NCBI RefSeq assembly: GCF_007677725.1
Contig: NZ_VEDF01000003.1
Coordinates: forward strand, 434,001-498,000
Direction: 5' to 3'
DNA: 64,000 bases
From: Pseudomonas sp. URMO17WK12:I11
Lineage (GTDB): Bacteria; Pseudomonadota; Gammaproteobacteria; Pseudomonadales; Pseudomonadaceae
The notes beneath the pieces were generated by a model. The model saw nothing but the letters and a program-made list of their open reading frames with translations, was not told the origin of the DNA and made no database searches. Each line of letters starts with the position of its first letter. The first letter of the stretch is position 1. This document shows positions 56,901 through 64,000 of the stretch, piece by piece. The position numbers and the translations under genes were made by a program.

Positions 56901-58028
56901 GTGACCAGTCTCTACAGCCTTGCCCACCTGCGTGATCTGCCAGCGGCGACCTGGGACGCCCTGGTGCCGCCGGGCCAACCGTTCCTGCGCCATGGCTTTC
57001 TCAGTGCCCTGGAAGACAGCGGCAGCGTCGCGCCGGCCACCGGCTGGGCCGCCGAACACCTGGTGCTGGAACATGAAGGACAGGTGCGCGCCTTGCTGCC
57101 GGCCTACCGCAAATGGCATTCCTATGGCGAGTATGTGTTCGACCATGGCTGGGCGGATGCTTGCGAACGCGCCGGCATCGCCTACTACCCCAAGCTGCTC
57201 GGCGGCGTGCCATTCAGTCCGGTGACAGGGCCGCGGCTATTGGCGCTCGACCCTGCCGATGCATCCTTGGTCCTGCAGGCGCTGCCGGAGTACCTGGGCA
57301 AAGCCGGGCTGTCCGGGGCGCACATCAATTTCACCGAGCCGCACTTCGATGCGCAGATCGCTGGGCAGCCCGGCTGGATGGAGCGTCTGGGCTGCCAGTT
57401 TCACTGGCGCAATCACGGCTACCGCGACTTCCAGGATTTTCTCGACAGCCTGAGCTCACGCAAGCGCAAGCAGATGCGCAAGGAGCGCGAGCAGGTGGCA
57501 GGGCAGGGCATCGATTTTCGCTGGTGCCGAGGCGATGAACTCGATGAAGCGCAATGGGACTTCGTCTACCTCTGCTACGCCAATACCTACGCCGTGCGGG
57601 GCCGCTCGCCATACCTTACGCGGGCATTCTTCAGCCTGCTGGCCGAACGCATGCCCGAGGCCGTGCGCGTGGTCATGGCGCGCCAAAGTGACCGTGATGT
57701 GGCCATGGCGCTGAGCCTGGTCGGCGGCGACAGTTTGTTTGGGCGCTACTGGGGCTGTCTGGCCGAATTCGACCGGCTGCATTTCGAAACCTGTTTCTAC
57801 CAGGGCATGGATTTCGCCATCGCCGAGGGTCTGCAGCGGTTCGATGCCGGGGCGCAGGGCGAGCACAAGCTGATTCGCGGCTTCGAGCCCGTGCTCACCC
57901 GGTCCTGGCATTACCTGCTGCATCCGGGTTTGCGCCGGGCCGTGGACGAGTTTCTGCAACAGGAGCGCGACGGAGTACGGGCGTATGCCGAGCAGGCGCG
58001 GGAGATGCTGCCTTATCGCAAGGACTGA
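56901..58028 (+). CDS. FemAB/GNAT-like protein (PF04339 type)
   Basis: A 375-residue member of the peptidoglycan-biosynthesis-like GNAT family. Typical blocks are NPFLRHGFL-like near residue 25, FHWRNHGYRDFQDFLDSLSSRKRKQMRKER near 170 and HFETCFYQGMDFAIAEGLQRFDAGAQGEHK near 310. The start is unsure: I use the GTG at 56901, which puts the conserved SLAHLRDLPAATWDAL at the N-terminus, but the frame is open to an ATG at 56802. The acceptor is unknown. Confidence 0.82.
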   Translation: MTSLYSLAHLRDLPAATWDALVPPGQPFLRHGFLSALEDSGSVAPATGWAAEHLVLEHEGQVRALLPAYRKWHSYGEYVFDHGWADACERAGIAYYPKLLGGVPFSPVTGPRLLALDPADASLVLQALPEYLGKAGLSGAHINFTEPHFDAQIAGQPGWMERLGCQFHWRNHGYRDFQDFLDSLSSRKRKQMRKEREQVAGQGIDFRWCRGDELDEAQWDFVYLCYANTYAVRGRSPYLTRAFFSLLAERMPEAVRVVMARQSDRDVAMALSLVGGDSLFGRYWGCLAEFDRLHFETCFYQGMDFAIAEGLQRFDAGAQGEHKLIRGFEPVLTRSWHYLLHPGLRRAVDEFLQQERDGVRAYAEQAREMLPYRKD

Positions 58029-58079
58029 TCGCGACGATTGTCCGTTCGGGCCTCCTGGGCAAAGAGGCCCGAACAGGTC

Positions 58080-59912
58080 TCAATCGACGCCGACGAACCC
58101 ACCGGTCTGGTGATGCCATAAGCGAGCATACAGCCCCTGCTGCTCGAGCAATTGGCTGTGGCTACCACTTTCGACGATGCGCCCCTGGTCCAGCACCACC
58201 AGGCGATCCATGCGCGCGATGGTGGACAGGCGGTGGGCGATGGCGATCACGGTCTTGCCCTGCATCAGGGTCTCCAGGCTCTCCTGAATCGCCGCTTCCA
58301 CTTCCGAATCCAGTGCCGAGGTCGCCTCGTCCATGATCAGGATCGGCGCGTTCTTGAGCAGTACCCGGGCGATCGCGATGCGCTGGCGCTGCCCACCCGA
58401 CAGCTTGACCCCGCGCTCGCCGACATGGGCGTCGAAACCGGTACGCCCTTGGGCGTCGGACAACTGCGGGATGAACTCATCGGCCCGCGCCCGGCGCACG
58501 GCTTCGTGCAGTTGCGCTTCAGTGGCGTCGGGGCGGCCATACAGCAGGTTGTCGCGGATCGAGCGGTGCAGCAGCGAGGTGTCCTGGGTGATCATGCCGA
58601 TCTGCGCGCGCAGGCTGGCCTGGCTGACCTCGGCGATGTCCTGGCCGTCGATCAGAATGCGCCCGCCCTGCACGTCGTACAGGCGCAGCAGCAGGTTGAC
58701 CAAGGTCGACTTGCCGGCACCCGAGGGCCCGATCAGACCGATCTTCTCGCCGGGGCGGATGTCCAGCTCGAGCCCTTCGATGACGTTGCTGGCCTTGCCG
58801 TAATGGAAGTCCACGTCAGCGAAATGTACGGCGCCGCGGCTGACCTTGAGCGCTGGCGCGTTCGGCTTGTCGGTGACCGTGACCGGTTGGGCGATGGTCT
58901 GCAGGCCATCCTGGACCATGCCGATGTTTTCGAAAATGCCGTTGACCACCCACATGATCCACCCGGACATGTTGACGATGCGGATCACCAGGCCCGTGGC
59001 CAGGGCAATCGCGCCCACGCTGATCAGCGACTGGCTCCACAGCCACAGCGCAAGGCCGGTGGTGGTGACCACCAGCAGGCCGTTGAGGGTGGTGATGACC
59101 ACGTCCATGCTGGTGACCACACGGGACGCCAGTTGGGTTTTCTCGGTCTGCTCACGGATCGCCTCACGGGCGTATTGCTGTTCGTGCTCGGTATGGGCGA
59201 ACAGCTTGAGCGTGGCAATGTTGGTGTAGCCGTCGACGATGCGCCCCATCAGCTTGGAGCGCGCATCGGAAGAAATCACCGAGCGTTGCTTGACCCTTGG
59301 CACGAAATAATAGAGCGCGGCGATGTAGCCGAGGATCCATACCAGCAGCGGCAACATCAGCCGCCAGTCGGCCTCGGCGAACAGCACCAGCGAGGTGACC
59401 GCGTAGATCAACACATGCCACAGCGCATCGACTGCCTGCACGGCCGAATCGCGCAGCGAGTTGCCGGTTTGCATGATGCGCTGGGCGATGCGCCCGGCGA
59501 AATCGCTCTGGAAGAAATTCAGGCTCTGCTTGAGTACGTAGGTATGGTTTTGCCAGCGAATCAGGCTGGTCATGCCCGGGTTGATGGTCTGGTGCACCAG
59601 CAAGTCGTGCAGGCCGAAGAACACCGGGCGCAGCAGCAGGACCACCACCAGCATCCAGATCAGTTCGCCGCCGTGGTCGCTGAAGAAGTTGGGGTTCGGC
59701 GCACCCTGGGCCAGGTCGATGATGCGGCTCAGGTAGCTGAACATCGCCACTTCGATCAACGAGGCAAACAGCCCCACCACCAGCAGCGCGACGAAGCTCG
59801 GCCAGACTTGGCGCAGGTAATACAGGTAGAACGGCCAGACCTGGCCCGGAGGCGACTCGCTGGGCGCGTCGCGAAAGATATCGATCAGTTGCTCGAAACG
59901 GCGATACAGCAT
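58080..59912 (-). CDS. MsbA-type ABC exporter, fused permease and ATPase
   Basis: A 610-residue half transporter. About six membrane segments lie between residues 35 and 320, followed by the ATPase: Walker A GPSGAGKST, Q loop in MITQDTSLL, signature LSGGQRQRIAIARVLL, Walker B ILIMDEATSALD and the H loop in IAIAHRLSTI. The ATG at 59912 is preferred over a TTG three codons earlier because AGGAG lies only two bases from the latter. It ends a hydrolase-ppiA-ABC run. Substrate unknown; homologues handle lipids or drugs. Confidence 0.9.
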   Translation of the reverse strand: MLYRRFEQLIDIFRDAPSESPPGQVWPFYLYYLRQVWPSFVALLVVGLFASLIEVAMFSYLSRIIDLAQGAPNPNFFSDHGGELIWMLVVVLLLRPVFFGLHDLLVHQTINPGMTSLIRWQNHTYVLKQSLNFFQSDFAGRIAQRIMQTGNSLRDSAVQAVDALWHVLIYAVTSLVLFAEADWRLMLPLLVWILGYIAALYYFVPRVKQRSVISSDARSKLMGRIVDGYTNIATLKLFAHTEHEQQYAREAIREQTEKTQLASRVVTSMDVVITTLNGLLVVTTTGLALWLWSQSLISVGAIALATGLVIRIVNMSGWIMWVVNGIFENIGMVQDGLQTIAQPVTVTDKPNAPALKVSRGAVHFADVDFHYGKASNVIEGLELDIRPGEKIGLIGPSGAGKSTLVNLLLRLYDVQGGRILIDGQDIAEVSQASLRAQIGMITQDTSLLHRSIRDNLLYGRPDATEAQLHEAVRRARADEFIPQLSDAQGRTGFDAHVGERGVKLSGGQRQRIAIARVLLKNAPILIMDEATSALDSEVEAAIQESLETLMQGKTVIAIAHRLSTIARMDRLVVLDQGRIVESGSHSQLLEQQGLYARLWHHQTGGFVGVD

Positions 59913-59974
59913 GGGTGACAAGACTCCTGTGCTACCCGAACCCGGAAGGCTTCACGTCCCTGTGAGACCTGCCA

Positions 59975-60532
59975 TCAGTCGATGCGTTTGGCCGACTTGA
60001 TGAATACCGGGTCCGTGGGCACGTCGCGCATGCCTTTTTTGACGGTGGTCGGCGAATTGACGATCTGATCGACCACCTCCATGCCCTTGGTGACCTTGCC
60101 GAACACGGCGTAGCCGGCGTCACGGCCTGGGTTGAGGAAGTCGTTGTCAGCCACATTGATGAAGAACTGGCTGGTGGCCGAGTTCGGGTTGGAGGTGCGC
60201 GCCATGGCCAGGGTGCCACGGGTATTCTGCAGGCCGTTGCTGGCTTCGTTGCGGATTGGGTCCTTGGTGTCTTTCTGCACCATCTGCTCGGTGAAGCCGC
60301 CGCCCTGCACCATGAAGCCCGGGATCACCCGATGGAAGATGGTGTTGTTGTAGAAGCCGCTGTCGACGTAGGCCAGGAAGTTCTTGGTGCTGACCGGCGC
60401 CTTTTCGGCATTGAGTTCGATTTCGACTGGGCCGAAGCTGGTGTCCAGCAGAACGTGCGGGGTCTTGTCAGAGGCCATGACGCTGGCGGCGAAGGCAACC
60501 GAGCAGGCGGTGAGCAGAAGTTTTTTCAGCAT
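59975..60532 (-). CDS. ppiA: periplasmic peptidyl-prolyl isomerase (cyclophilin)
   Basis: A 185-residue cyclophilin with a signal peptide (cleavage near VMA-SD, residue 21). The catalytic region [15 protein letters not shown], the [27 protein letters not shown] block and [16 protein letters not shown] are intact, so proline isomerase activity in the periplasm is expected. Its start overlaps the stop of the alpha/beta hydrolase gene by seven bases, indicating one transcript. Confidence 0.93.
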   Translation of the reverse strand: MLKKLLLTACSVAFAASVMASDKTPHVLLDTSFGPVEIELNAEKAPVSTKNFLAYVDSGFYNNTIFHRVIPGFMVQGGGFTEQMVQKDTKDPIRNEASNGLQNTRGTLAMARTSNPNSATSQFFINVADNDFLNPGRDAGYAVFGKVTKGMEVVDQIVNSPTTVKKGMRDVPTDPVFIKSAKRID

Positions 60533-61338
60533 GGGCTCAATGATCCTTGAGAGGTGGAAGCGGCTGCCAGGAACTGCAGCAGGGTCTGATTGAAGACCTC
60601 GGGTTGGTCCAGGGGCGTAGCGTGACGCGAATCGGCGATGACCACCAGCCTGGCGTTGGGCATCAGGGCGACATAGTGCTCTTTGAGTTGTATCGGGGTG
60701 TAATCCTGGTCAGCGGCGATTACCAGCGTGGGACAGCGAATGTCGTTGATGCGTTCCTGTACGCCCCAGTCGACGATGGCGTCGAAGCTCTTGAGGTAGG
60801 CGCGCTTGTCGTTGCGCGCCCAGCGTTCGGCCATCTTCTGCCGAAGTTCGGTTTGCCCAGGCTTGGGAAACAACCGTGCAGCCAGGCCCCTGCCGACGGT
60901 CTCGACGCTGAGCAGGCGCGCCAGGCTCCAGCGCTTGAACCACCATGACCAGTCGCGCAGAGTCCGCCGCTTGACCTGCGGGGCGCTGTTGACGATGCAC
61001 AGGCTGCGCAGCCATTGCCGATGGTCGACGGCGAACTGAAAACCGACCATGCCGCCCATGGATAAACCGACGAAGTGCACAGGGCCGGTCTGCAGATGCT
61101 CAAGCAGGGCCAGCAGGTCTTCGCTGAACGTGGCGATGCTGTACCCGCCGCGGGGTTTCGCCGAGCGGCCATGGCCACGGATGTCCATGACTATGACCCG
61201 GTAGTGAAGGCTCAGCTCCGGCACTTGCAGCTCCCAGTCCTGGCTACTCGAGCCCAGGCCATGGAGCAGCACCAGCGGCTCGCCTTGACCATACTGTTGG
61301 TAGTGCAGCGAGCATCCTCGATGGTCGAAACTGGCCAT
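60526..61338 (-). CDS. alpha/beta hydrolase
   Basis: A 270-residue alpha/beta-fold hydrolase without a signal peptide. The oxyanion [10 protein letters not shown], the nucleophile S93 in GLSMGG, the acid in AADQDYTP and the histidine in [12 protein letters not shown] complete the triad. It resembles carboxylesterases or haloperoxidase-like esterases; the substrate is unknown. The ATG at 61338 begins the fold directly; the longer frame upstream runs into the LysR gene. It is first in the hydrolase-ppiA-ABC run. Confidence 0.88.
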   Translation of the reverse strand: MASFDHRGCSLHYQQYGQGEPLVLLHGLGSSSQDWELQVPELSLHYRVIVMDIRGHGRSAKPRGGYSIATFSEDLLALLEHLQTGPVHFVGLSMGGMVGFQFAVDHRQWLRSLCIVNSAPQVKRRTLRDWSWWFKRWSLARLLSVETVGRGLAARLFPKPGQTELRQKMAERWARNDKRAYLKSFDAIVDWGVQERINDIRCPTLVIAADQDYTPIQLKEHYVALMPNARLVVIADSRHATPLDQPEVFNQTLLQFLAAASTSQGSLSPC

Positions 61339-61351
61339 GCACGCGGTCCTT

Positions 61352-62275
61352 TCAGGCTTGTGGGGGGGCTGCGAAGGGCACGTCCAATGGCGCGGTGTCG
61401 AAATTGCGCAGCAGGTCGATGAGAATCTGCGTGGCTGGGCCCAGGGTCTTCTCTTTGCTTGAGTAAAGGTAGAACAGGGGATGGCGACTGCCACCCTGAT
61501 CCAGCGGCAGCGCCTTGAGCACGCCGTCACGCAGTTCGCGTTCGATCATGTGCCGGGGCAGCCAGGCAAAGCCCAGGCCGCTGCCCACGAAGGTGGCGGC
61601 AGTGCCCAGGCTACCGACCGTCCAGCGCTGCTCGGCGCCGAGCCAGCCGACATCGCGAGGCTGCGCCCGGCCTGAATCGCGAATCACCACCTGCAACTGG
61701 CTTTCCAGGTCCTGGAAAGTGATCTCCCGACCCAGGCGGTGCAGTGAGTGCTCGGGATGGGCGACGGCAATGAATTCCACCGAGCTCAATTCCGTGCCCA
61801 GGTAACCGCCAATGCTGTAGCTGCTGATGGCAAGATCGGCGATGCCTTCATGCATCACTTCCTCGACACCGGACAACACCTCTTCGCGCAAACGCACCCG
61901 GCACCCGCGGCTCTGCGGCATGAAGGCGGCCAGGGCGCGCACCAGGCGTGCGCTGGGGTAGGCGGCATCGACCACCAAGCGGACTTCGGCTTCCCAGCCC
62001 TGCTCCATGTGGTGGGCCAGGTCTTCGAGCTGGCTGGCCTGCTTGACCAGGTGACGAGAGCGGCGCAGCAGCACATTGCCGGCCTCGGTCAGTACCGCCT
62101 TGCGTCCATCGATGCGCAGCAATGGTACGCCCAGTTGTTCCTGCATCCGCGCCACGGTGTAGCTGACCGAAGACTGCGATCGGTGCAAGGCTTCGGCTGC
62201 CTGGGCAAACCCGCCGTGATCGACCACTGCCTGCAGGGTCCGCCACTGATCCAGGGTTACGCGCGGCGCTTTCAT
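61352..62275 (-). CDS. LysR-family transcriptional regulator
   Basis: A 307-residue LTTR with an N-terminal winged helix (residues 5-64, LDQWRTLQAVVDHGGFAQAAEAL) and an effector-binding domain ending in a long Ala/Pro tail. The ATG at 62273-62275 is chosen; an open frame further upstream has no ribosome site. It lies 13 bases upstream of the alpha/beta hydrolase gene on the same strand and is divergent from a small exported protein gene, 48 bases away. Its target is probably one of these. Confidence 0.9.
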   Translation of the reverse strand: MKAPRVTLDQWRTLQAVVDHGGFAQAAEALHRSQSSVSYTVARMQEQLGVPLLRIDGRKAVLTEAGNVLLRRSRHLVKQASQLEDLAHHMEQGWEAEVRLVVDAAYPSARLVRALAAFMPQSRGCRVRLREEVLSGVEEVMHEGIADLAISSYSIGGYLGTELSSVEFIAVAHPEHSLHRLGREITFQDLESQLQVVIRDSGRAQPRDVGWLGAEQRWTVGSLGTAATFVGSGLGFAWLPRHMIERELRDGVLKALPLDQGGSRHPLFYLYSSKEKTLGPATQILIDLLRNFDTAPLDVPFAAPPQA

Positions 62276-62323
62276 GTTGGGCTCCTGTTGTCCTAAGCTG
62301 CGCTCTTTCAAGGAGAGCGCCCC

Positions 62324-62638
62324 ATGAAGAAATGTTGTGCGGCATTGCTGTTGTGCCTGCCCCTTGGGGCCATGGCTTATCCCATCGATGTGCAGAAGGA
62401 CCTCGACGGGGTCAAGCTCGACTACACCGCCTATGACACCGCCTACGACATCGGTGCCATCACCCTCAACAACTACGGCCAGGTGCCGGCAGCCTGCAGG
62501 GTGACCTTCCGCAATGGCCCTGAGGCGCCACGGGTACGCCGAATCAATGTGCCGGCTGGTAAAAGCGTCGATGTGACGGCCAAGTTCAATCGGCAGATCA
62601 TCAAGCTGCGGATCGCGCTGGATTGCAAGGCGCAATAA
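62324..62638 (+). CDS. small exported protein of unknown function
   Basis: A 104-residue protein with a signal peptide (cleavage near AMA-YP, residue 18). The mature part has tandem YDTAYDIGAITLNNYGQ strands and two cysteines (C59 and C101) that may pair, giving a likely beta-sandwich fold. AAGGAGAG precedes the start. It is divergent from the LysR regulator. I do not recognise a characterised family; similar Pseudomonas proteins are annotated as hypothetical. Confidence 0.75.
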   Translation: MKKCCAALLLCLPLGAMAYPIDVQKDLDGVKLDYTAYDTAYDIGAITLNNYGQVPAACRVTFRNGPEAPRVRRINVPAGKSVDVTAKFNRQIIKLRIALDCKAQ

Positions 62639-62768
62639 ACAGATTAATCGATAGATTTATCCCACTTTCTACGCTTTTTTATCGATAGGTCAAGGGTTAA
62701 TCTCGCCTTGATCCAGGATGTTTACTCCATCCAGGCCGAGGCCAAGTTGGCAGCGGTGGCTTGAGGCG
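62639..62768. other. AT-rich spacer with repeated ATCGATAG and a short open tail
   Basis: ATCGATAG occurs at 62647-62654 and 62681-62688. A plus-strand frame open from about 62646 to the TGA at 62762-62764 ends in a codon-like run (LIQDVYSIQAEAKLAAVA). It has no start or ribosome site and may be a gene remnant. Confidence 0.35.
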
Positions 62769-63080
62769 CAACGAATCCTATCCCTGATACCTGGTCTGCT
62801 CCTTGGGTGTGTCTGCCCGGCCTGATGGCCGGGTTTTTCGCTCGCCACGGCATTTTTTGCGCCTGTGGGATCGAGCGCCGCCCGCGCGGCGCATCGTGAG
62901 CTGCGCTCACTCCTACGGTTGTTTCGGGCCAATCATTTCTGGGATCTTTGCGCGCGACGCCTTGGTGCATCGGGCCTAGAATCCCCGTAGGAGTGAGCGC
63001 AGCTCACGATGCGCCGCGCAGGCGGCGCTCGATCTGCGTATCCCTTCATTACGCCAGCCAAACACCTGAATGAACCTTGG
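62769..63080. repeat. 312-base tandem unit 1
   Basis: This is the first and most diverged unit. It contains a 49-base inverted-repeat pair (62870-62918 and 62985-63033) with one mismatch, separated by 66 bases. Confidence 0.9.
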
Positions 63081-63392
63081 CAACGAATTCCCATCTCTGA
63101 CCCCTGTTCTGCGCCTTGGGTATGTCCGCCCGGCGTGATGGCCAGTTTTTCGCTCGCCTTGGCATTTTCTGCGCCTGTGGGATCGAGCGCCGCCCGCGCG
63201 GCGCATCGTGAGCTGCGCTCACTCCTACGGTTGTTTCGGGCCAATTATTTCTGGGATCTTTGTGCGCGACGCTTTGGCGCATCGCGCCTAAAATCCCCGT
63301 AGGAGTGAGCGCAGCTCACGATGCGCCGCGCAGGCGGCGCTCGATCTGCGCATCCCTTCATTACGCCAGCCAAACACCTGAATGAACCTTCG
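63081..63392. repeat. 312-base tandem unit 2
   Basis: This second unit starts exactly 312 bases after the first. Its inverted arms lie at 63182-63230 and 63297-63345. It is closer in sequence to unit 3 than to unit 1. Confidence 0.9.
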
Positions 63393-63704
63393 CAACGAAT
63401 TCCCATCTCTGACCCCTGTTCTGCGCCTTGGGTATGTCCGCCCGGCCTGATGGCCAGTTTTTCGCTCGCCACGGCATTTTCTGCGCCTGTGGGATCGAGC
63501 GCCGCCCGCGCGGCGCATCGTGAGCTGCGCTCACTCCTACGGTTGTTTCGGGCCAATAATTTCTGGGATCTTTGTGCGCGACGCTTTGGCGCATCGGGCC
63601 TAGAATCCCCGTAGGAGTGAGCGCAGCTCACGATGCGCCGCGCAGGCGGCGCTCGATCTGCGCATCACCTCAATGCGCCAGCCAAACACCTGAATGAACC
63701 TTCG
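63393..63704. repeat. 312-base tandem unit 3
   Basis: This third unit has inverted arms at 63494-63542 and 63609-63657. Each arm itself holds a GTGAGC-TGC-GCTCAC hairpin and a GC-rich GCCGC/GCGGC hairpin, as in paired REP elements. No gene is supported within the array. Confidence 0.9.
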
Positions 63705-63800
63705 CTATGGAAAACCCATACCGAGCCCGCACATTCCTCATGGTTGAACACTCAGGCCGCAACCCGCTAAGGTCGCGCCCTTGATTCACGAGAGACAACC

Positions 63801-64000
63801 ATGGGCTACCTGATAATCGTCGCGCTGATCCAGGCGTTCTCCTTCAGCCTGATCGGCGAGTACCTGGCTGGGCACGTCGACAGCTATTTCGCTGTGCTCG
63901 CCCGCGTGCTGCTGGCCGGGCTGGTATTCCTGCCGCTGACGCGCTGGCGGCAGGTCGAGCCGGGCTTCCTGCGCTCGATGCTGCTGATCGGTGCTTTGCA
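63801..64000 (+). CDS. EamA/DMT-type transporter (5' part, cut by window end)
   Basis: The first 66 codons of a membrane transporter are visible, starting MGYLIIVALIQAFSFSLIGEYL. Two hydrophobic segments (about 2-20 and 31-48) and the basic loop TRWRQ after them fit the first helices of the EamA drug/metabolite family. AGAG lies before the ATG. The gene continues beyond base 64000, so length and substrate cannot be judged. The 96 bases upstream hold only its promoter and leader. Confidence 0.75.
   Translation, partial: MGYLIIVALIQAFSFSLIGEYLAGHVDSYFAVLARVLLAGLVFLPLTRWRQVEPGFLRSMLLIGAL

Noticed and set aside
58152..59918. 588-residue plus-strand frame over the ABC exporter
   Set aside because: Complementary shadow; Walker, signature and H-loop motifs lie on the minus strand.
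62769..63704. CRISPR array or insertion sequence
   Set aside because: Only three 312-base units exist, without short repeats and unique spacers, cas genes, or a transposase frame.

Overview
The window reads as core chromosome of a Pseudomonas of the P. putida group. The evidence is the GC-rich coding sequence, a XenA-type old yellow enzyme at its usual length, the phaJ4-fadD2-fadD1 neighbourhood, Pseudomonas-type families (DUF6279 lipoprotein, DUF2790, DUF2937, LpxO, AceK) and REP-like palindromes between genes. About 62 genes are supported. No CRISPR array, rRNA, intact tRNA or insertion sequence was seen.

Region by region: (1) 1-1.3 kb is lower-GC, gene-poor DNA with an orphan receiver-domain response regulator. 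It ends at a 63-base 3' fragment of a tRNA-Ser(CGA) gene with paired GGGGG boxes about 100 bases before it, which looks like one edge of an integrated or decayed element. (2) 1.6-4.9 kb carries mqo, then an ArsR repressor divergent from xenA. (3) 4.9-11 kb is a molybdenum-cofactor/oxidoreductase group: a LysR regulator, MoaB, a bestrophin-like channel, MoaA and an FdhF/YdeP molybdopterin oxidoreductase. moaB and the oxidoreductase share an 11-base promoter element at almost the same distance from their starts. (4) 11-13 kb has an Lrp regulator divergent from a Cys/Met-metabolism PLP enzyme. (5) 13-21 kb carries an EptA-like phosphoethanolamine transferase, rnd-ycgL-dehydrogenase-ycgN, an exported protein that looks like a dead zinc peptidase, an RNA methylase and small genes. 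(6) 21-27.4 kb holds oligopeptidase B and a collinear run ending in pxpABC (5-oxoprolinase). (7) 27.4-29.5 kb is a MoxR ATPase/VWA pair. (8) 29.6-41.3 kb holds envelope and housekeeping genes: DUF748 protein, cysK, lpxO, DUF4265 protein, an EamA transporter, aceK, a DUF6279 lipoprotein, an S1-type RNA-binding protein, csbD, a YihY/BrkB protein and def.

(9) 41.4-49.6 kb carries a PLP dehydratase, the fatty-acid set phaJ4/fadD2/fadD1, and a glutamine synthetase-like/FAD oxidase pair typical of gamma-glutamylated amine catabolism. (10) 50-58 kb carries hrpA, a FabH-like synthase, a porin and a FemAB/GNAT-like protein. (11) 58-62.6 kb has an alpha/beta hydrolase-ppiA-ABC exporter operon and a LysR regulator divergent from a small exported protein. 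(12) 62.8-63.7 kb is an exact three-unit tandem array, period 312 bases, each unit carrying a 49-base inverted-repeat pair. The window closes inside an EamA-type transporter.

Themes: fatty-acid activation and diversion (fadD1, fadD2, phaJ4, FabH-like), outer-membrane lipid modification (eptA, lpxO) and molybdenum-cofactor supply next to a molybdoenzyme. Most genes are ordinary. The least-explained items are the tRNA-Ser edge, the shared Mo-cluster promoter element, the degenerate peptidase, the MoxR/VWA pair and the 312-base array. No clearly new multi-gene system is visible.
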